A stretch of DNA of 64,000 nt, from contig NZ_JAZHOH010000001.1 of NCBI RefSeq assembly GCF_040419245.1, positions 1,860,001-1,924,000 of the forward strand, given 5' to 3'. The position numbers and the translations under genes were made by a program. The notes under the pieces are model-generated. The model ran no database searches. It saw only the letters and a list, made by a program, of their open reading frames with translations, and was not told the DNA's origin. Origin of the DNA: Ewingella sp. CoE-038-23. GTDB taxonomy: Bacteria > Pseudomonadota > Gammaproteobacteria > Enterobacterales > Enterobacteriaceae. Of the stretch, positions 1 to 8,768 are shown piece by piece (the stretch's first letter is position 1; every line of letters starts with the position of its first letter).

Positions 1-32
1 GCCGCGAATTCCCGCGGCTTTGGTGATTTTTT
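1..32 (+). terminator. Putative terminator at window edge
   Basis: A GCCGCG / CGCGGC stem with a six-base loop is followed after a short spacer by a run of six T. It probably ends a gene lying upstream of the window. Nothing else recognisable lies between here and the potF leader. Confidence 0.35.
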
Positions 33-270
33 CCGCTTCCACTACACTCTTTAACAAACAGTTATTCTGTTATTTGCACATTGTTGCCATACATTTCACT
101 TTGTTAATGGCTTATGTGCCACAGGGCATAGAGCAAAAATGCATAATTAATCGATAAATCGTGGTTTTGCCCGTGCGGTCTAGTACCAAGGGGGCGCAGG
201 GAGTATTCTGCTGATTCTGCGCTATAGGTTAATTACACCGTAAAACCAAATGGTTATTCGGCTCGCAGCG

Positions 271-288
271 TTGGGCTTGGCGATGCAT
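271..288 (+). promoter_or_regulatory. Candidate sigma-54 promoter of potF
   Basis: The bases TTGGGC...ATGCA show the GG-N10-GC spacing typical of sigma-54 -24/-12 elements, about 110 bases upstream of potF. E. coli potFGHI is a known NtrC-activated nitrogen-scavenging operon, which makes this plausible. The match to the TGGCAC...TTGC consensus is imperfect and no clear NtrC site was identified. The rest of 33-396 holds no gene. Confidence 0.35.
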
Positions 289-396
289 GCTTATGCAGAT
301 CGGAGCGCGACGGTTGGTCTGGTTATGAAAGGTTTTGTATCCATTTGAGATACAAGTTTAATTTTCCTTTTCCCCCTGTATTGGAGGTAGTAACGG

Positions 397-1506
397 ATGT
401 TCACCCTGCGTAAAAAGTGGTTATCGGGTGTTGTCGCCGGTCTGGTTATGGCCGCGTCCGTCACAGCGTCAGCGGAAGAAAAAACGCTGCACGTCTACAA
501 CTGGTCTGACTATATCGCGCCGAATACGGTGCCAGATTTCCAGAAGGAAACCGGCATCAAGGTGATATACGACGTTTTTGATTCCAACGAAGTATTGGAA
601 GGCAAGCTGATGGCGGGCAGCACTGGCTTCGACCTGGTGGTGCCGTCGGCGAGTTTCCTTGAGCGCCAACTGGCGGCAGGGGTGTTCCAGCCGCTGGACA
701 AGAGCAAGCTGCCAAACTACAAAAATCTCGATCCTGAGCTGTTGAAAATGGTCGCGCAGCACGATCCGGGCAACAAATACGCCATTCCTTACCTGTGGGC
801 GACCACCGGCATTGGCTATAACGTCGATAAAGTGAAGGCCGTGCTGGGCAAAGACGCGCCGGTGGACAGCTGGGATCTGGTGCTGAAGCCTGAAAACCTT
901 GAGAAACTCAAAAGCTGCGGTGTCTCCTTCCTCGACGCACCGGCTGAAATCTACGCCACAGTCCTGAACTACCTGCACCTCGACCCGAACAGTACCAAAG
1001 CCAGCGACTACACCGGTGCCGCCAATGACCTGCTGTTGAAGCTGCGCCCAAGCATTCGCTACTTCCACTCTTCCCAATACATCAACGACTTGGCAAACGG
1101 CGATATCTGCGTGGCGATTGGCTGGGCGGGTGACGTGATGCAAGCCTCTAACCGCGCGAAAGAAGCTAAAAACGGCGTCAACGTGGCTTACAGCATTCCG
1201 AAAGAGGGGGCGCTGGCCTTCTTCGACGTGTTTGCTATTCCGGCGGATGCAAAAAATCTGGATGAAGCCTATAAGTTCCTCAACTACCTGATGGAGCCGA
1301 AGGTGATCGCGCAGATCAGCAACACGGTTTACTACGCGAGTGGCAACCTTGCCGCCACGCCGCTGGTGAATGCCGACGTGCGTAACAACCCGGGGATTTA
1401 CCCACCGGATGCCGTGCGCGCCAAAATGTTTACGCTGAAAGTTCAGGATCCGAAAATCGACCGTGTTATTACCCGTTCTTGGACTAAAGTGAAAACCAAC
1501 AAATAA
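397..1506 (+). CDS. potF: Putrescine-binding periplasmic protein PotF
   Basis: Periplasmic substrate-binding protein of the putrescine ABC importer PotFGHI. The 369-aa length matches E. coli PotF (about 370). The N-terminus is a Sec signal peptide: basic MFTLRKKW, a hydrophobic stretch, and an ASA cleavage site near residue 26. The mature part begins with the family's HVYNWSDYI motif (aromatic and Asp residues of the polyamine pocket), and the ending RSWTKVKT is typical. A purine-rich GGAGG lies upstream of the ATG. It is first in an operon with potG, potH and potI, separated from potG by a repeat and a hairpin, an arrangement that usually leaves more binding protein than permease. Confidence 0.97.
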   Translation: MFTLRKKWLSGVVAGLVMAASVTASAEEKTLHVYNWSDYIAPNTVPDFQKETGIKVIYDVFDSNEVLEGKLMAGSTGFDLVVPSASFLERQLAAGVFQPLDKSKLPNYKNLDPELLKMVAQHDPGNKYAIPYLWATTGIGYNVDKVKAVLGKDAPVDSWDLVLKPENLEKLKSCGVSFLDAPAEIYATVLNYLHLDPNSTKASDYTGAANDLLLKLRPSIRYFHSSQYINDLANGDICVAIGWAGDVMQASNRAKEAKNGVNVAYSIPKEGALAFFDVFAIPADAKNLDEAYKFLNYLMEPKVIAQISNTVYYASGNLAATPLVNADVRNNPGIYPPDAVRAKMFTLKVQDPKIDRVITRSWTKVKTNK

Positions 1507-1508
1507 TA

Positions 1509-1560
1509 CTCTTCATCCTTCGAGCTGCCGCCATGATGCAACTCGAATGATATTGATTAT
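1509..1560. repeat. Short interspersed palindromic repeat (family A, minimal copy)
   Basis: Directly after the potF stop lies an imperfect palindrome, TTCGAGCTGC / GCAACTCGAA with one mismatch, flanked by CTCTTCAT on the left and ATGATATT on the right. The same outer ends (CTCTTCATAC... and ...GCAACACGAATTAT) flank a longer element at 43339-43455. The two therefore look like short and long copies of one intergenic repeat family. Confidence 0.6.
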
Positions 1561-1566
1561 TACCCC

Positions 1567-1599
1567 AGTGGCTCTGCGAAATAAACGCGCCGAGCCACT
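1567..1599 (+). terminator. potF-potG intergenic hairpin
   Basis: A perfect AGTGGCTC / GAGCCACT stem with a 17-base loop and no U-tract. It may attenuate transcription or stabilise the upstream potF mRNA instead of fully terminating, since potG follows on the same strand. Confidence 0.5.
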
Positions 1600-1662
1600 G
1601 CTTCTATTTCGGTTCCTCAATCTATGCGGCTTTTTACCGCCTTCTGCCGGAGATGTTTCTGA

Positions 1663-2796
1663 GTGAATGATGCAATCCCCCGTCCTCAGCCGAAAACTCA
1701 CAAAGGCTTCACGCCTTTGCTGGAAATCCGCAATTTAACCAAATCTTTTGATGGTCAGGCCGCCGTGGATGACGTCAGTTTGACTATCTATAAAGGCGAA
1801 ATCTTTGCCCTGCTGGGCGCGTCTGGTTGCGGCAAGTCCACCTTGCTGCGCATGCTGGCGGGCTTTGAAACCCCAACGCAGGGACAAATCGTACTCGACG
1901 GCGTCGATCTGTCGCAGGTGCCGCCTTATCAGCGCCCGATTAACATGATGTTCCAGTCTTATGCGCTGTTCCCGCACATGACCGTCGAGCAGAACATCGC
2001 CTTTGGCTTGAAGCAGGACAAGCTGCCGTCGGCGGAGATCAAAAGCCGCGTGGCGGAGATGCTGACGCTGGTTCATATGGAGGATTTCGCCAAGCGTAAG
2101 CCGCACCAGCTCTCCGGCGGGCAGCGCCAGCGCGTGGCCTTGGCGCGCAGTCTGGCGAAAAGACCTAAACTGCTGCTGCTTGATGAGCCTATGGGCGCGC
2201 TGGACAAAAAACTGCGCGACCGCATGCAGCTTGAAGTGGTGGATATCCTCGAACGCGTCGGCGCGACCTGCGTGATGGTGACCCACGATCAGGAAGAGGC
2301 GATGACCATGGCGGGGCGTATCGCCATTATGAATCGCGGTAAGTTTGTGCAAATAGGCGAGCCGGAGGAGATTTACGAGCACCCGACCAGCCGCTTTAGC
2401 GCGGAGTTTATCGGCTCGGTGAATATCTTCGAGGGGGTGCTGCAAGAGCGTCAGGACGAGGCGCTGATCATCAGCAGCCCGGGCTTAGTGCATCCGCTGA
2501 AAGTCGATGCTGACTCCTCGGTGGTCGACGGCGTGCCGGTGTTCGTGGCGCTGCGGCCGGAGAAAATCCTGCTGTGCGAAGAGATCCCTGAAGATGGCTG
2601 TAACTTCGCCGTCGGCGAAGTGGTCAACATTGCCTATTTGGGCGATTTGTCCATCTACCACGTCAAGTTACACAGTGGACAGATGATCACCGCACAGCTG
2701 CAAAACGGCCATCGCTTCCGCAAAGGCATGCCGACCTGGGGCGACGAAGTGCGCCTGTGCTGGGAAGCCGACAGCTGTGTCGTGCTGACCGTTTAA
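1663..2796 (+). CDS. potG: Putrescine ABC transporter ATP-binding protein PotG
   Basis: ATPase that energises putrescine import by PotFGHI at the inner membrane. The 377 aa match E. coli PotG in length and almost residue for residue. Walker A is GASGCGKST (about residues 52-60), the signature is LSGGQRQRVALARS, Walker B is LLLLDEPMGALD and the switch His is in VTHDQEEAMT. A C-terminal TOBE-type regulatory domain (about 300-377) ends CVVLTV. The start is GTG at 1663, chosen because MNDAIPRPQ matches the known N-terminus and a GGAG motif sits upstream. Confidence 0.97.
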   Translation: MNDAIPRPQPKTHKGFTPLLEIRNLTKSFDGQAAVDDVSLTIYKGEIFALLGASGCGKSTLLRMLAGFETPTQGQIVLDGVDLSQVPPYQRPINMMFQSYALFPHMTVEQNIAFGLKQDKLPSAEIKSRVAEMLTLVHMEDFAKRKPHQLSGGQRQRVALARSLAKRPKLLLLDEPMGALDKKLRDRMQLEVVDILERVGATCVMVTHDQEEAMTMAGRIAIMNRGKFVQIGEPEEIYEHPTSRFSAEFIGSVNIFEGVLQERQDEALIISSPGLVHPLKVDADSSVVDGVPVFVALRPEKILLCEEIPEDGCNFAVGEVVNIAYLGDLSIYHVKLHSGQMITAQLQNGHRFRKGMPTWGDEVRLCWEADSCVVLTV

Positions 2797-2810
2797 GGGG
2801 AGTTGAAGCC

Positions 2811-3767
2811 ATGTCCTTTATTTCCGCACATCCCGAGCCTGCCAAACCACCGGGTGGGGTGAAAGCCTGGATTGGCCGCATGCAGCAAAAGCACGGCCGC
2901 AAGCTGGTGATCCTGCTGCCGCTGGTCTGGTTCCTGCTGCTGTTCCTGCTGCCTTTCCTTATCGTGTTCAAAATCAGCCTGGCGGAGATGGCCCGCGCCA
3001 TTCCTCCTTACACCGATTTAGTCACTTTCTCGGACGGCATGCTGGATATTGCCCTGAATTTGGGCAATTACATCTCGCTGACCGACGACCCGCTGTATAT
3101 CGAAGCCTATCTGCAATCGCTGGAAGTGGCGGCGATTTCCACGGTCTGCTGTCTGTTGATTGGCTATCCGCTGGCGTGGGCCGTGGCGCACAGCAGCAAG
3201 TCTATGCGTAATATCCTGCTTTTGCTGGTGATCCTGCCGTCGTGGACCTCATTCCTGATCCGCGTCTATGCCTGGATGGGTATCTTAAAAGATAACGGGG
3301 TGCTGAATAACTTCCTGATGTGGCTGCACGTTATCGACCAGCCGCTGGTGATTTTGCACACCAACCTGGCGGTCTATATCGGCATCGTTTACTCCTATTT
3401 GCCGTTTATGGTGCTGCCGATTTACACCGCGCTAACCCGTCTTGACTACTCGTTGGTGGAAGCCTCGCTGGACCTTGGCGCCCGCCCGCTGAAAACTTTC
3501 TTCAAAGTGATTATGCCGTTGACCAAGGGCGGGATTATAGCTGGCTCGATGCTGGTGTTTATCCCGGCGGTGGGGGAGTACGTTATTCCTGAGCTGCTGG
3601 GTGGGCCGGACAGCATCATGATTGGCCGAATTTTGTGGCAGGAGTTCTTCAATAACCGCGACTGGCCGGTGGCCTCTGCGGTGGCGGTGATTATGTTGCT
3701 GCTGCTCATCATGCCAATCCTCTGGTTCCACAAATACCAAAACAAAGAGCTGGGAGACAAAGAATGA
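2811..3767 (+). CDS. potH: Putrescine ABC transporter permease PotH
   Basis: Inner-membrane permease subunit of the putrescine importer, with about six membrane segments and the binding-protein-dependent transport EAA loop (EASLDLGARPLKTFFKVIMPL) in the C-terminal half. I placed the start at ATG 2811 (MSFISAHPEP), preceded by GGGGAGTTG. An in-frame start 54 bases earlier would overlap potG and has no ribosome site. The last four bases overlap potI (ATGA), indicating translational coupling. Confidence 0.95.
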   Translation: MSFISAHPEPAKPPGGVKAWIGRMQQKHGRKLVILLPLVWFLLLFLLPFLIVFKISLAEMARAIPPYTDLVTFSDGMLDIALNLGNYISLTDDPLYIEAYLQSLEVAAISTVCCLLIGYPLAWAVAHSSKSMRNILLLLVILPSWTSFLIRVYAWMGILKDNGVLNNFLMWLHVIDQPLVILHTNLAVYIGIVYSYLPFMVLPIYTALTRLDYSLVEASLDLGARPLKTFFKVIMPLTKGGIIAGSMLVFIPAVGEYVIPELLGGPDSIMIGRILWQEFFNNRDWPVASAVAVIMLLLLIMPILWFHKYQNKELGDKE

Positions 3768-4609
3768 ACAATTTGCCGGTTGTTCGCTCACCGTGGCGAA
3801 TTCTTATTCTGGTGCTTGGCTTCACCTTTTTGTATGCGCCGATGTTGATGCTGGTTATTTACTCATTCAACAGCTCCAAGCTCGTTACGGTCTGGGCTGG
3901 CTGGTCAACTCGCTGGTATACTCAATTATTCCATGATTCTGCAATGATTAGCGCAGTAGGCATGAGTCTGAGTATCGCCACGGCGGCGGCCACCATGGCG
4001 GTCATCGTCGGCACGCTTGCCGCGGTGGTGATTGTGCGTTTTGGCCGTTTCAAAGGCTCTACCGGCTTCGCCTTTATGCTGACCGCGCCGCTGGTGATGC
4101 CCGACGTGATCACCGGCCTGGCGCTGCTGCTGCTGTTCGTGGCGATGGGGCACGCCTTTGGCTGGCCCGCCGAGCGCGGCATGTTCACCATCTGGCTGGC
4201 GCACGTTACCTTCTGTAGCGCCTACGTGGCGGTGGTGGTGGCGGCGCGTCTGCGCGAACTGGACAGGTCTATCGAAGAGGCGGCGATGGACCTCGGCGCG
4301 ACGCCGCTGAAGGTGTTTTTCATTATCACGGTGCCGATGATTGCTCCAGCGCTGGTGTCCGGCTGGCTGCTGGCCTTCACGCTGTCCCTCGACGACTTGG
4401 TAATTGCCAGCTTCGTGGCCGGGCCGGGTTCCACCACCTTGCCAATGCTGGTGTTCGCCAGCGTGCGCATGGGGGTGAACCCAGAGATCAACGCACTGGC
4501 AACGCTGATCCTGCTGGTGGTTGGCATCATCGGCCTGATTGCCTGGTGGTTTATGTCGCGGGCGGAGAAGCAGAGAATCAAAGATATGCAGCGCGCTTAT
4601 CGGCATTAA
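3764..4609 (+). CDS. potI: Putrescine ABC transporter permease PotI
   Basis: Second inner-membrane permease of the PotFGHI importer, 281 aa, the same length as E. coli PotI. It has a hydrophobic N-terminal segment, about six membrane spans and the EAA motif EEAAMDLGATPLKVFFIITVP. The SLDDLVIASFVAGPGSTTLP stretch is diagnostic of the PotC/PotI group. It pairs with PotH to form the translocation pore over PotG dimers. The start codon overlaps the potH stop, so it is probably translated by coupling. This is the last gene of the operon. Confidence 0.96.
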   Translation: MNNLPVVRSPWRILILVLGFTFLYAPMLMLVIYSFNSSKLVTVWAGWSTRWYTQLFHDSAMISAVGMSLSIATAAATMAVIVGTLAAVVIVRFGRFKGSTGFAFMLTAPLVMPDVITGLALLLLFVAMGHAFGWPAERGMFTIWLAHVTFCSAYVAVVVAARLRELDRSIEEAAMDLGATPLKVFFIITVPMIAPALVSGWLLAFTLSLDDLVIASFVAGPGSTTLPMLVFASVRMGVNPEINALATLILLVVGIIGLIAWWFMSRAEKQRIKDMQRAYRH

Positions 4610-4639
4610 TTTTTAACCTTATACATAAACCCAAAGTCA

Positions 4640-4675
4640 TGGGCGTTGATGCTCTCAGCGCCGCGGCAACGCCCA
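4640..4675 (+). terminator. Hairpin after potI
   Basis: A TGGGCGTTG / CAACGCCCA perfect nine-base stem with an 18-base loop lies between potI and ybjO. It lacks a U-tract, so it may be Rho-linked or only a stabilising structure. Confidence 0.4.
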
Positions 4676-4698
4676 AAACCCAGGGGATCTAAGGAAAG

Positions 4699-5160
4699 AT
4701 GAGATTTATACCCGTACCCGTAATGATTGGCGCGTCGGCGATCGTCGCCACGCGCTGCCTAGAGTTTATTTTGCTGTTCGATGCCATGGGCGTGGCGGGT
4801 GTGGTGGATTTTGTTCAGGCCAGCGCGGAGTCGTGGGTTAACTGCTTTATCCTGCTCGCCAGCCTGCTGATTGTATGGATTGAGTGCCATGCGTCCTACG
4901 CCATGATGCGCGGGCGCAACTGGGGGCGCTGGGCCTTTGTCGGCTGTCAGGCGGTGGTGGTGAGCTACATGCTGCTGGCGTCGTTCGAGTGGTTCGGGCC
5001 GAAGATCTTCCGCTTCGAAACCGAGACTCAGGGGCAATTTCTCTATGCACTCTTGATGCAAAAAGTCCCCGACATGGTGGTGCTCCTGCTGCTGTTTGCG
5101 CCACAGAGTAGCCGTCAGTTTTTCCTGCGCCGCAGAGCAGCCTTTCAGGCCGCGCGGTGA
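4699..5160 (+). CDS. ybjO: YbjO family inner-membrane protein (DUF2593)
   Basis: A 153-aa predicted inner-membrane protein with about four hydrophobic segments (near residues 8-35, 45-70, 78-100 and 115-140) and a basic C-terminal tail. Sequence and position between potFGHI and rlmC match E. coli YbjO, a DUF2593 protein of unknown function. The ATG is preceded by AAGGAAAG at good spacing. No catalytic motif is visible. The neighbourhood reflects conserved synteny and need not mean a shared function with putrescine uptake. Confidence 0.88.
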   Translation: MRFIPVPVMIGASAIVATRCLEFILLFDAMGVAGVVDFVQASAESWVNCFILLASLLIVWIECHASYAMMRGRNWGRWAFVGCQAVVVSYMLLASFEWFGPKIFRFETETQGQFLYALLMQKVPDMVVLLLLFAPQSSRQFFLRRRAAFQAAR

Positions 5161-5210
5161 TACACTGCGCGCCACGTTTTTCTCCGCTCATTCAATAACG
5201 GTCAATTTTC

Positions 5211-6338
5211 ATGCATTGCGCACTTTATACCGCCGGGACCTGCCGTTCCTGCCAATGGCTGGACAAGCCTTACGCTCGCCAACTGGTCGATAAACAACAG
5301 GATCTGCGTCAGCTGCTGGCCGACCTGGCGGTAGGCGAATGGCTGGAGCCGGTCACCGGGCCGGAAAGTGCGTTTCGCAATAAAGCCAAAATGGTGGTGA
5401 GCGGCAGCGTGGAGCGCCCGCTGCTCGGCATGCTGCATCGCGACGGCACTCCGGTGGATTTGTGCGACTGCCCACTTTATCCCGCCAGCTTCCCCGAGGT
5501 GTTTGGCGTGCTAAAAAGCTTTATCGCCCGCGCCGGATTAACCCCCTATAACGTCGCCCGTAAACGCGGCGAGCTGAAATTCCTGCTGCTAACTGAAAGT
5601 CAGAAAGAGGGCGGTATGATGCTGCGCTTTGTGCTGCGTTCAGAAGCCAAGCTGGCACAGCTCCGCGCCGCGCTGCCGTGGTTACAGCAGCAGTTGCCGC
5701 AGTTGAAGGTGATTTCCGCCAATATTCAGCCGGTGCATATGGCGATTCTGGAAGGCGAGCGCGAGATTGCGCTGACCGAGCAGCAGGCGCTGGAAGAAGA
5801 GTTTAACCAGGTGCCGCTGTTTATCCGCCCGCAAAGTTTTTTCCAGACTAACCCGCAGGTGGCCGCCGCGCTGTACGCCACGGCGCGCGACTGGGTGCGC
5901 GAGCTGAACGTCGGCAGCATGTGGGATCTGTTCTGCGGCGTTGGCGGTTTTGGCCTGCACTGCGCCACGCCGGAGATGAAGCTGACCGGAATTGAAATCA
6001 GCGCCGAGGCCATTGCCTGCGCCAAAGCGTCGGCTGACAGATTGGGGCTGAAGCAGGTGGAATTTCAGGCACTGGATTCCACCGGTTTTGCCACCGGCAG
6101 GCAGAGCATTCCCGATCTGGTGCTGGTCAATCCGCCGCGTCGTGGCATTGGTCAGGCACTGTGCGACTATCTCAGCCGCATGGCCCCGCAAACTATTCTC
6201 TACTCCAGCTGTAATGCTCAGACCATGGCGAAAGATTTGGCCGCTATGCCGGATTACCGCGTCGCGCGCGTGCAGCTGTTTGACATGTTCCCGCACACCG
6301 CGCACTACGAAGTGTTAACGCTGCTTTCGCGCCGTTAG
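5211..6338 (+). CDS. rlmC: 23S rRNA m5U747 methyltransferase RlmC
   Basis: SAM-dependent methyltransferase that makes 5-methyluridine at position 747 of 23S rRNA (formerly RumB). It has 375 aa, equal to the E. coli enzyme. N-terminal cysteines C3, C11 and C14 plus a later Cys in [11 protein letters not shown] are the expected [4Fe-4S] ligands. The SAM-binding motif is [11 protein letters not shown], and the catalytic Cys lies in [12 protein letters not shown] near residue 334. The stop codon overlaps the stop of fliR on the opposite strand (bases TTAG at 6335-6338), so the two convergent genes share bases and leave no room for a terminator. Confidence 0.96.
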   Translation: MHCALYTAGTCRSCQWLDKPYARQLVDKQQDLRQLLADLAVGEWLEPVTGPESAFRNKAKMVVSGSVERPLLGMLHRDGTPVDLCDCPLYPASFPEVFGVLKSFIARAGLTPYNVARKRGELKFLLLTESQKEGGMMLRFVLRSEAKLAQLRAALPWLQQQLPQLKVISANIQPVHMAILEGEREIALTEQQALEEEFNQVPLFIRPQSFFQTNPQVAAALYATARDWVRELNVGSMWDLFCGVGGFGLHCATPEMKLTGIEISAEAIACAKASADRLGLKQVEFQALDSTGFATGRQSIPDLVLVNPPRRGIGQALCDYLSRMAPQTILYSSCNAQTMAKDLAAMPDYRVARVQLFDMFPHTAHYEVLTLLSRR

Positions 6339-7120
6339 CGGTTCGCCATCTGGCCAAGGATAAGCACCAGCTTATCGAAGGTTTCACTGAACAGGTGCTC
6401 GCTGAACGGCGCGAGCATCGGCATCATCAGGCTTATCGCCAAAATCCCAATACTTAGCGTCAGCGGGAAACCAATGACGAACACCGACAGCTGCGGCGTG
6501 ACGCGGTTAAGCAGGCCGAGGCATACGTTGAGCGTCAGCAGCAGGGTGACAATCGGCAGGGCCAGCATCAGGCCGCTGCTGAAGACCATACTTCCTCCTT
6601 TCGCCAGCGCCATAAAACCGTTGCCATTCAAGGGTTGAGAGCGAATAGGCAGGGTCTGGAAGCTGTCGGCCAGCAGGGAGATCAGCCACAGATGGCCGTC
6701 AAAACTCAAAAACAGCAGTACCGCCAGCAGGTTTAAGATCTGCGCCAAAATCGGGGAGTTAAGGCGGTTGCTGGGGTCGAAGAAGGTAGCAAAAGAGATA
6801 CCCATTTGCAGGCCGATGATCTCGCCCGCCATGCGCACGGCGGCAAAGGCCAGCTGCATGGTTAAGCCCAGGGCGCTGCCGATAATAATTTGCTGAGCCG
6901 CTAGCCAGAGCGCGCCGCTAGAGAACATCGGCACCTCAATCGGTGGCAGGCTGGGGGCAATCAGGAAGGTGATCATCATGCCGAGGCCAAGCTTCACGCG
7001 CTTCGGCACCTGCTTTTCACTGGTCACCGGCGCGGTGCTGATCAGCGCCAAAATGCGCAGCAGTGGCCAGAAGTACATGCTGAGCCATCCGGCAAGCTGG
7101 GTGCTGTCGAAGGAAACCAT
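6335..7120 (-). CDS. fliR: Flagellar export gate protein FliR
   Basis: Integral membrane component of the flagellar type III export gate, assembling with FliP and FliQ into the export channel in the MS-ring centre. The 261 aa match E. coli FliR. Several hydrophobic segments are present, with conserved [15 protein letters not shown] and [18 protein letters not shown] near the N-terminus and [14 protein letters not shown] near the C-terminus. I placed the start at 7120 ([11 protein letters not shown]), two bases after the fliQ stop. A longer in-frame version would add 24 residues overlapping fliQ and is unlikely. It is last in the fliLMNOPQR operon. Confidence 0.95.
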   Translation of the reverse strand: MVSFDSTQLAGWLSMYFWPLLRILALISTAPVTSEKQVPKRVKLGLGMMITFLIAPSLPPIEVPMFSSGALWLAAQQIIIGSALGLTMQLAFAAVRMAGEIIGLQMGISFATFFDPSNRLNSPILAQILNLLAVLLFLSFDGHLWLISLLADSFQTLPIRSQPLNGNGFMALAKGGSMVFSSGLMLALPIVTLLLTLNVCLGLLNRVTPQLSVFVIGFPLTLSIGILAISLMMPMLAPFSEHLFSETFDKLVLILGQMANR

Positions 7121-7122
7121 GG

Positions 7123-7392
7123 CTAGCCGATGATGTAAGGCAGGCTGGTGAACAGCGTGCGCATGTAGTCCAGCAGCAGATTGAGCATCCACGGCCCGGC
7201 GATAACGATGGTTGCCACCACGGCCAGAATCTTCGGAATAAAGGACAGGGTTTGTTCGTTAATCTGCGTCGCCGCCTGTAACAAACTGACGACAAGACCC
7301 GTGACCAACGCGGCTAAAAGCAGCGGCGCAGCCACGGCCAGCGCTATTTTCATTGCCTGGTTGCCAATCGCCATTACCGATTCAGGAGTCAT
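7123..7392 (-). CDS. fliQ: Flagellar export gate protein FliQ
   Basis: A small 89-aa two-helix membrane protein of the flagellar export gate. Its sequence ([43 protein letters not shown]) is clearly FliQ, and the length is that of the family. Only two bases separate it from fliR. Upstream, however, about 170 bases with a REPIN-like inverted pair of hairpins separate it from fliP, whereas fliP and fliQ are nearly contiguous in E. coli. The element may change fliQ/fliR expression relative to fliP. Confidence 0.95.
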   Translation of the reverse strand: MTPESVMAIGNQAMKIALAVAAPLLLAALVTGLVVSLLQAATQINEQTLSFIPKILAVVATIVIAGPWMLNLLLDYMRTLFTSLPYIIG

Positions 7393-7458
7393 CGTGTCTT
7401 TTCTCTAGAAACTCAAAATCTCATGACTCCGCCGAAGTAACGGGGAAGTCGGACTGCT

Positions 7459-7559
7459 CCTCCCCCTGAAAAGGGGGAGGCTGGGAGGGGGTATAGCAGG
7501 CAACTCGAGCGTCGCCATCCATAAACCTCACCCCAACCCTCTCCTTAAAAAGGAGAGGG
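7459..7559. repeat. REPIN-like paired inverted hairpins between fliP and fliQ
   Basis: Two GC-rich hairpins face each other. The left one (7459-7480) has stem CCTCCCCCT / AGGGGGAGG with loop GAAA and is followed by CTGGGAGGGGGT. The right one (7537-7559) has stem CCCTCTCCTT / AAGGAGAGGG and is preceded by ACCTCACCCCAA. The reverse complement of the left arm reads ACCCCCTCCCAG then the hairpin, the same architecture as the right arm. The two therefore form an inverted pair about 40 bases apart, the layout of a REP doublet or REPIN. It ends four bases before the fliP stop codon. Confidence 0.75.
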
Positions 7560-7563
7560 AGCG

Positions 7564-8310
7564 TTAGCTATAAAAACTCTGTGCCAACGATCCCAGCAGC
7601 AGCTGCCAACCGTCGACCAACACAAACAGCATCAGCTTAAAGGGCAGCGAGATGGTGGCGGGTGGCACCATCATCATCCCCAGCGCCATCAGCACGCTGG
7701 CGACCACCAGATCGATGATCATAAAGGGAATAAATACGGTGAAACCAATCTGGAAGGCAGTTTTCAGCTCGCTGGTGACATAGGCGGGTAGCAGAATACG
7801 CATCGGCACGGCTTCCGGGCCTGCCAGCGGCGGCAGGTTGGCTAAACGGGCATATAGCGCCAGGTCGGTTTCGCGGGTCTGGCGCAGCATAAACTGGCGC
7901 AACGGCTCGGCGCCTTTGTCCATCGCCACCTGCATACTGATCTTGTCTTCACTGAACGGCTGGTAGGCATCGGTATAGATTTTGTCGAACACCGGTGACA
8001 TAACGAAAAAGGTCAGAAACAGCGCCAGCCCGAGCATCACTTGGTTCGGCGGCGCAGAAGGGGTACCCAGCGCATTTCGCAGCAAACCCAGCACGATAAT
8101 AATGCGCGTAAAGCTGGTACACATCAGCAGCATGGCGGGCAGCAGGGTCAGGGTGGTGATGAACACCAGCGTCTGCACCGGCAGCGACCAGCTCTGTGCA
8201 CCGTTCGACAGTTGCTGACTGACAATGCCCGGAAGTTGCGCGAAGGCGGCAGGGCTTGCTAATAACAGCAGCGGCAGGCTCCAGCGTAGAGAGGATTTCA
8301 GCACGCTCAT
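7564..8310 (-). CDS. fliP: Flagellar export gate protein FliP
   Basis: Core membrane protein of the flagellar type III export gate (a FliP pentamer forms the pore with FliQ and FliR). It has 248 aa against about 245 in E. coli. A cleavable signal peptide is visible (basic start, [13 protein letters not shown], cleavage before QLPGI), a known feature of FliP. Conserved blocks include [29 protein letters not shown] and [20 protein letters not shown]. The start overlaps the fliO stop (ATGA). Confidence 0.96.
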   Translation of the reverse strand: MSVLKSSLRWSLPLLLLASPAAFAQLPGIVSQQLSNGAQSWSLPVQTLVFITTLTLLPAMLLMCTSFTRIIIVLGLLRNALGTPSAPPNQVMLGLALFLTFFVMSPVFDKIYTDAYQPFSEDKISMQVAMDKGAEPLRQFMLRQTRETDLALYARLANLPPLAGPEAVPMRILLPAYVTSELKTAFQIGFTVFIPFMIIDLVVASVLMALGMMMVPPATISLPFKLMLFVLVDGWQLLLGSLAQSFYS

Positions 8311-8756
8311 TCTTTATTTCCCGGACGTTTCAGCACTTTGGTTAACAGTTGAGCAAAATCAATCGGTTTCTGTGACGTTGTCACCTCAGCACTCTCCGGC
8401 ATAACTGGCGGTGAAGTCAGGGTATGCAGCGGGGTGATTTGGTGCGAGGTCACGCCCAGCACCAGCCAAGTGTTATCTACTTCGACAATCACCACTTTCT
8501 CTGAGCGCCCGACCTGACAGCTGGCGGTGACTTTTAACAACTTAGAATTCTTGGTCTGCGGCGCGAAGCCCAGACGCTTTGCCACCCAGCCAATCAGCAA
8601 GATCAGCAGCAAAATGCCGCCGAGCACGGTGCTCACCTGTGTTAACGCCGAGCCGGTTGGAATAGCGGGTGCAGCCTGTTGCTGCACCGTGCCGTGCGTC
8701 GCGGCTGGCGTGATATAAGGTGAATCGCTGCTGGCCGAGCTGTTAGCGGTAGTCAA
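8307..8756 (-). CDS. fliO: Flagellar biosynthesis protein FliO
   Basis: A membrane protein that assists FliP assembly in the export gate. It has 149 aa with one membrane span ([18 protein letters not shown], about residues 43-60), then the conserved AKRLGFAP, the [19 protein letters not shown] cytoplasmic domain and a C-terminal LKRPG tail. The 5' end is uncertain. The frame opens at a TTG (8756) twelve bases after the fliN stop, with only a weak purine stretch. A GTG about 23 codons in would remove the poor N-terminal extension that E. coli FliO lacks. Confidence 0.88.
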   Translation of the reverse strand: MTTANSSASSDSPYITPAATHGTVQQQAAPAIPTGSALTQVSTVLGGILLLILLIGWVAKRLGFAPQTKNSKLLKVTASCQVGRSEKVVIVEVDNTWLVLGVTSHQITPLHTLTSPPVMPESAEVTTSQKPIDFAQLLTKVLKRPGNKE

Positions 8757-8768
8757 GGGAGTGTCTCA

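Noticed and set aside
469..1143. Long minus-strand open frame within potF
   Set aside because: Shadow of the strongly conserved potF frame; no ribosome site or family match.
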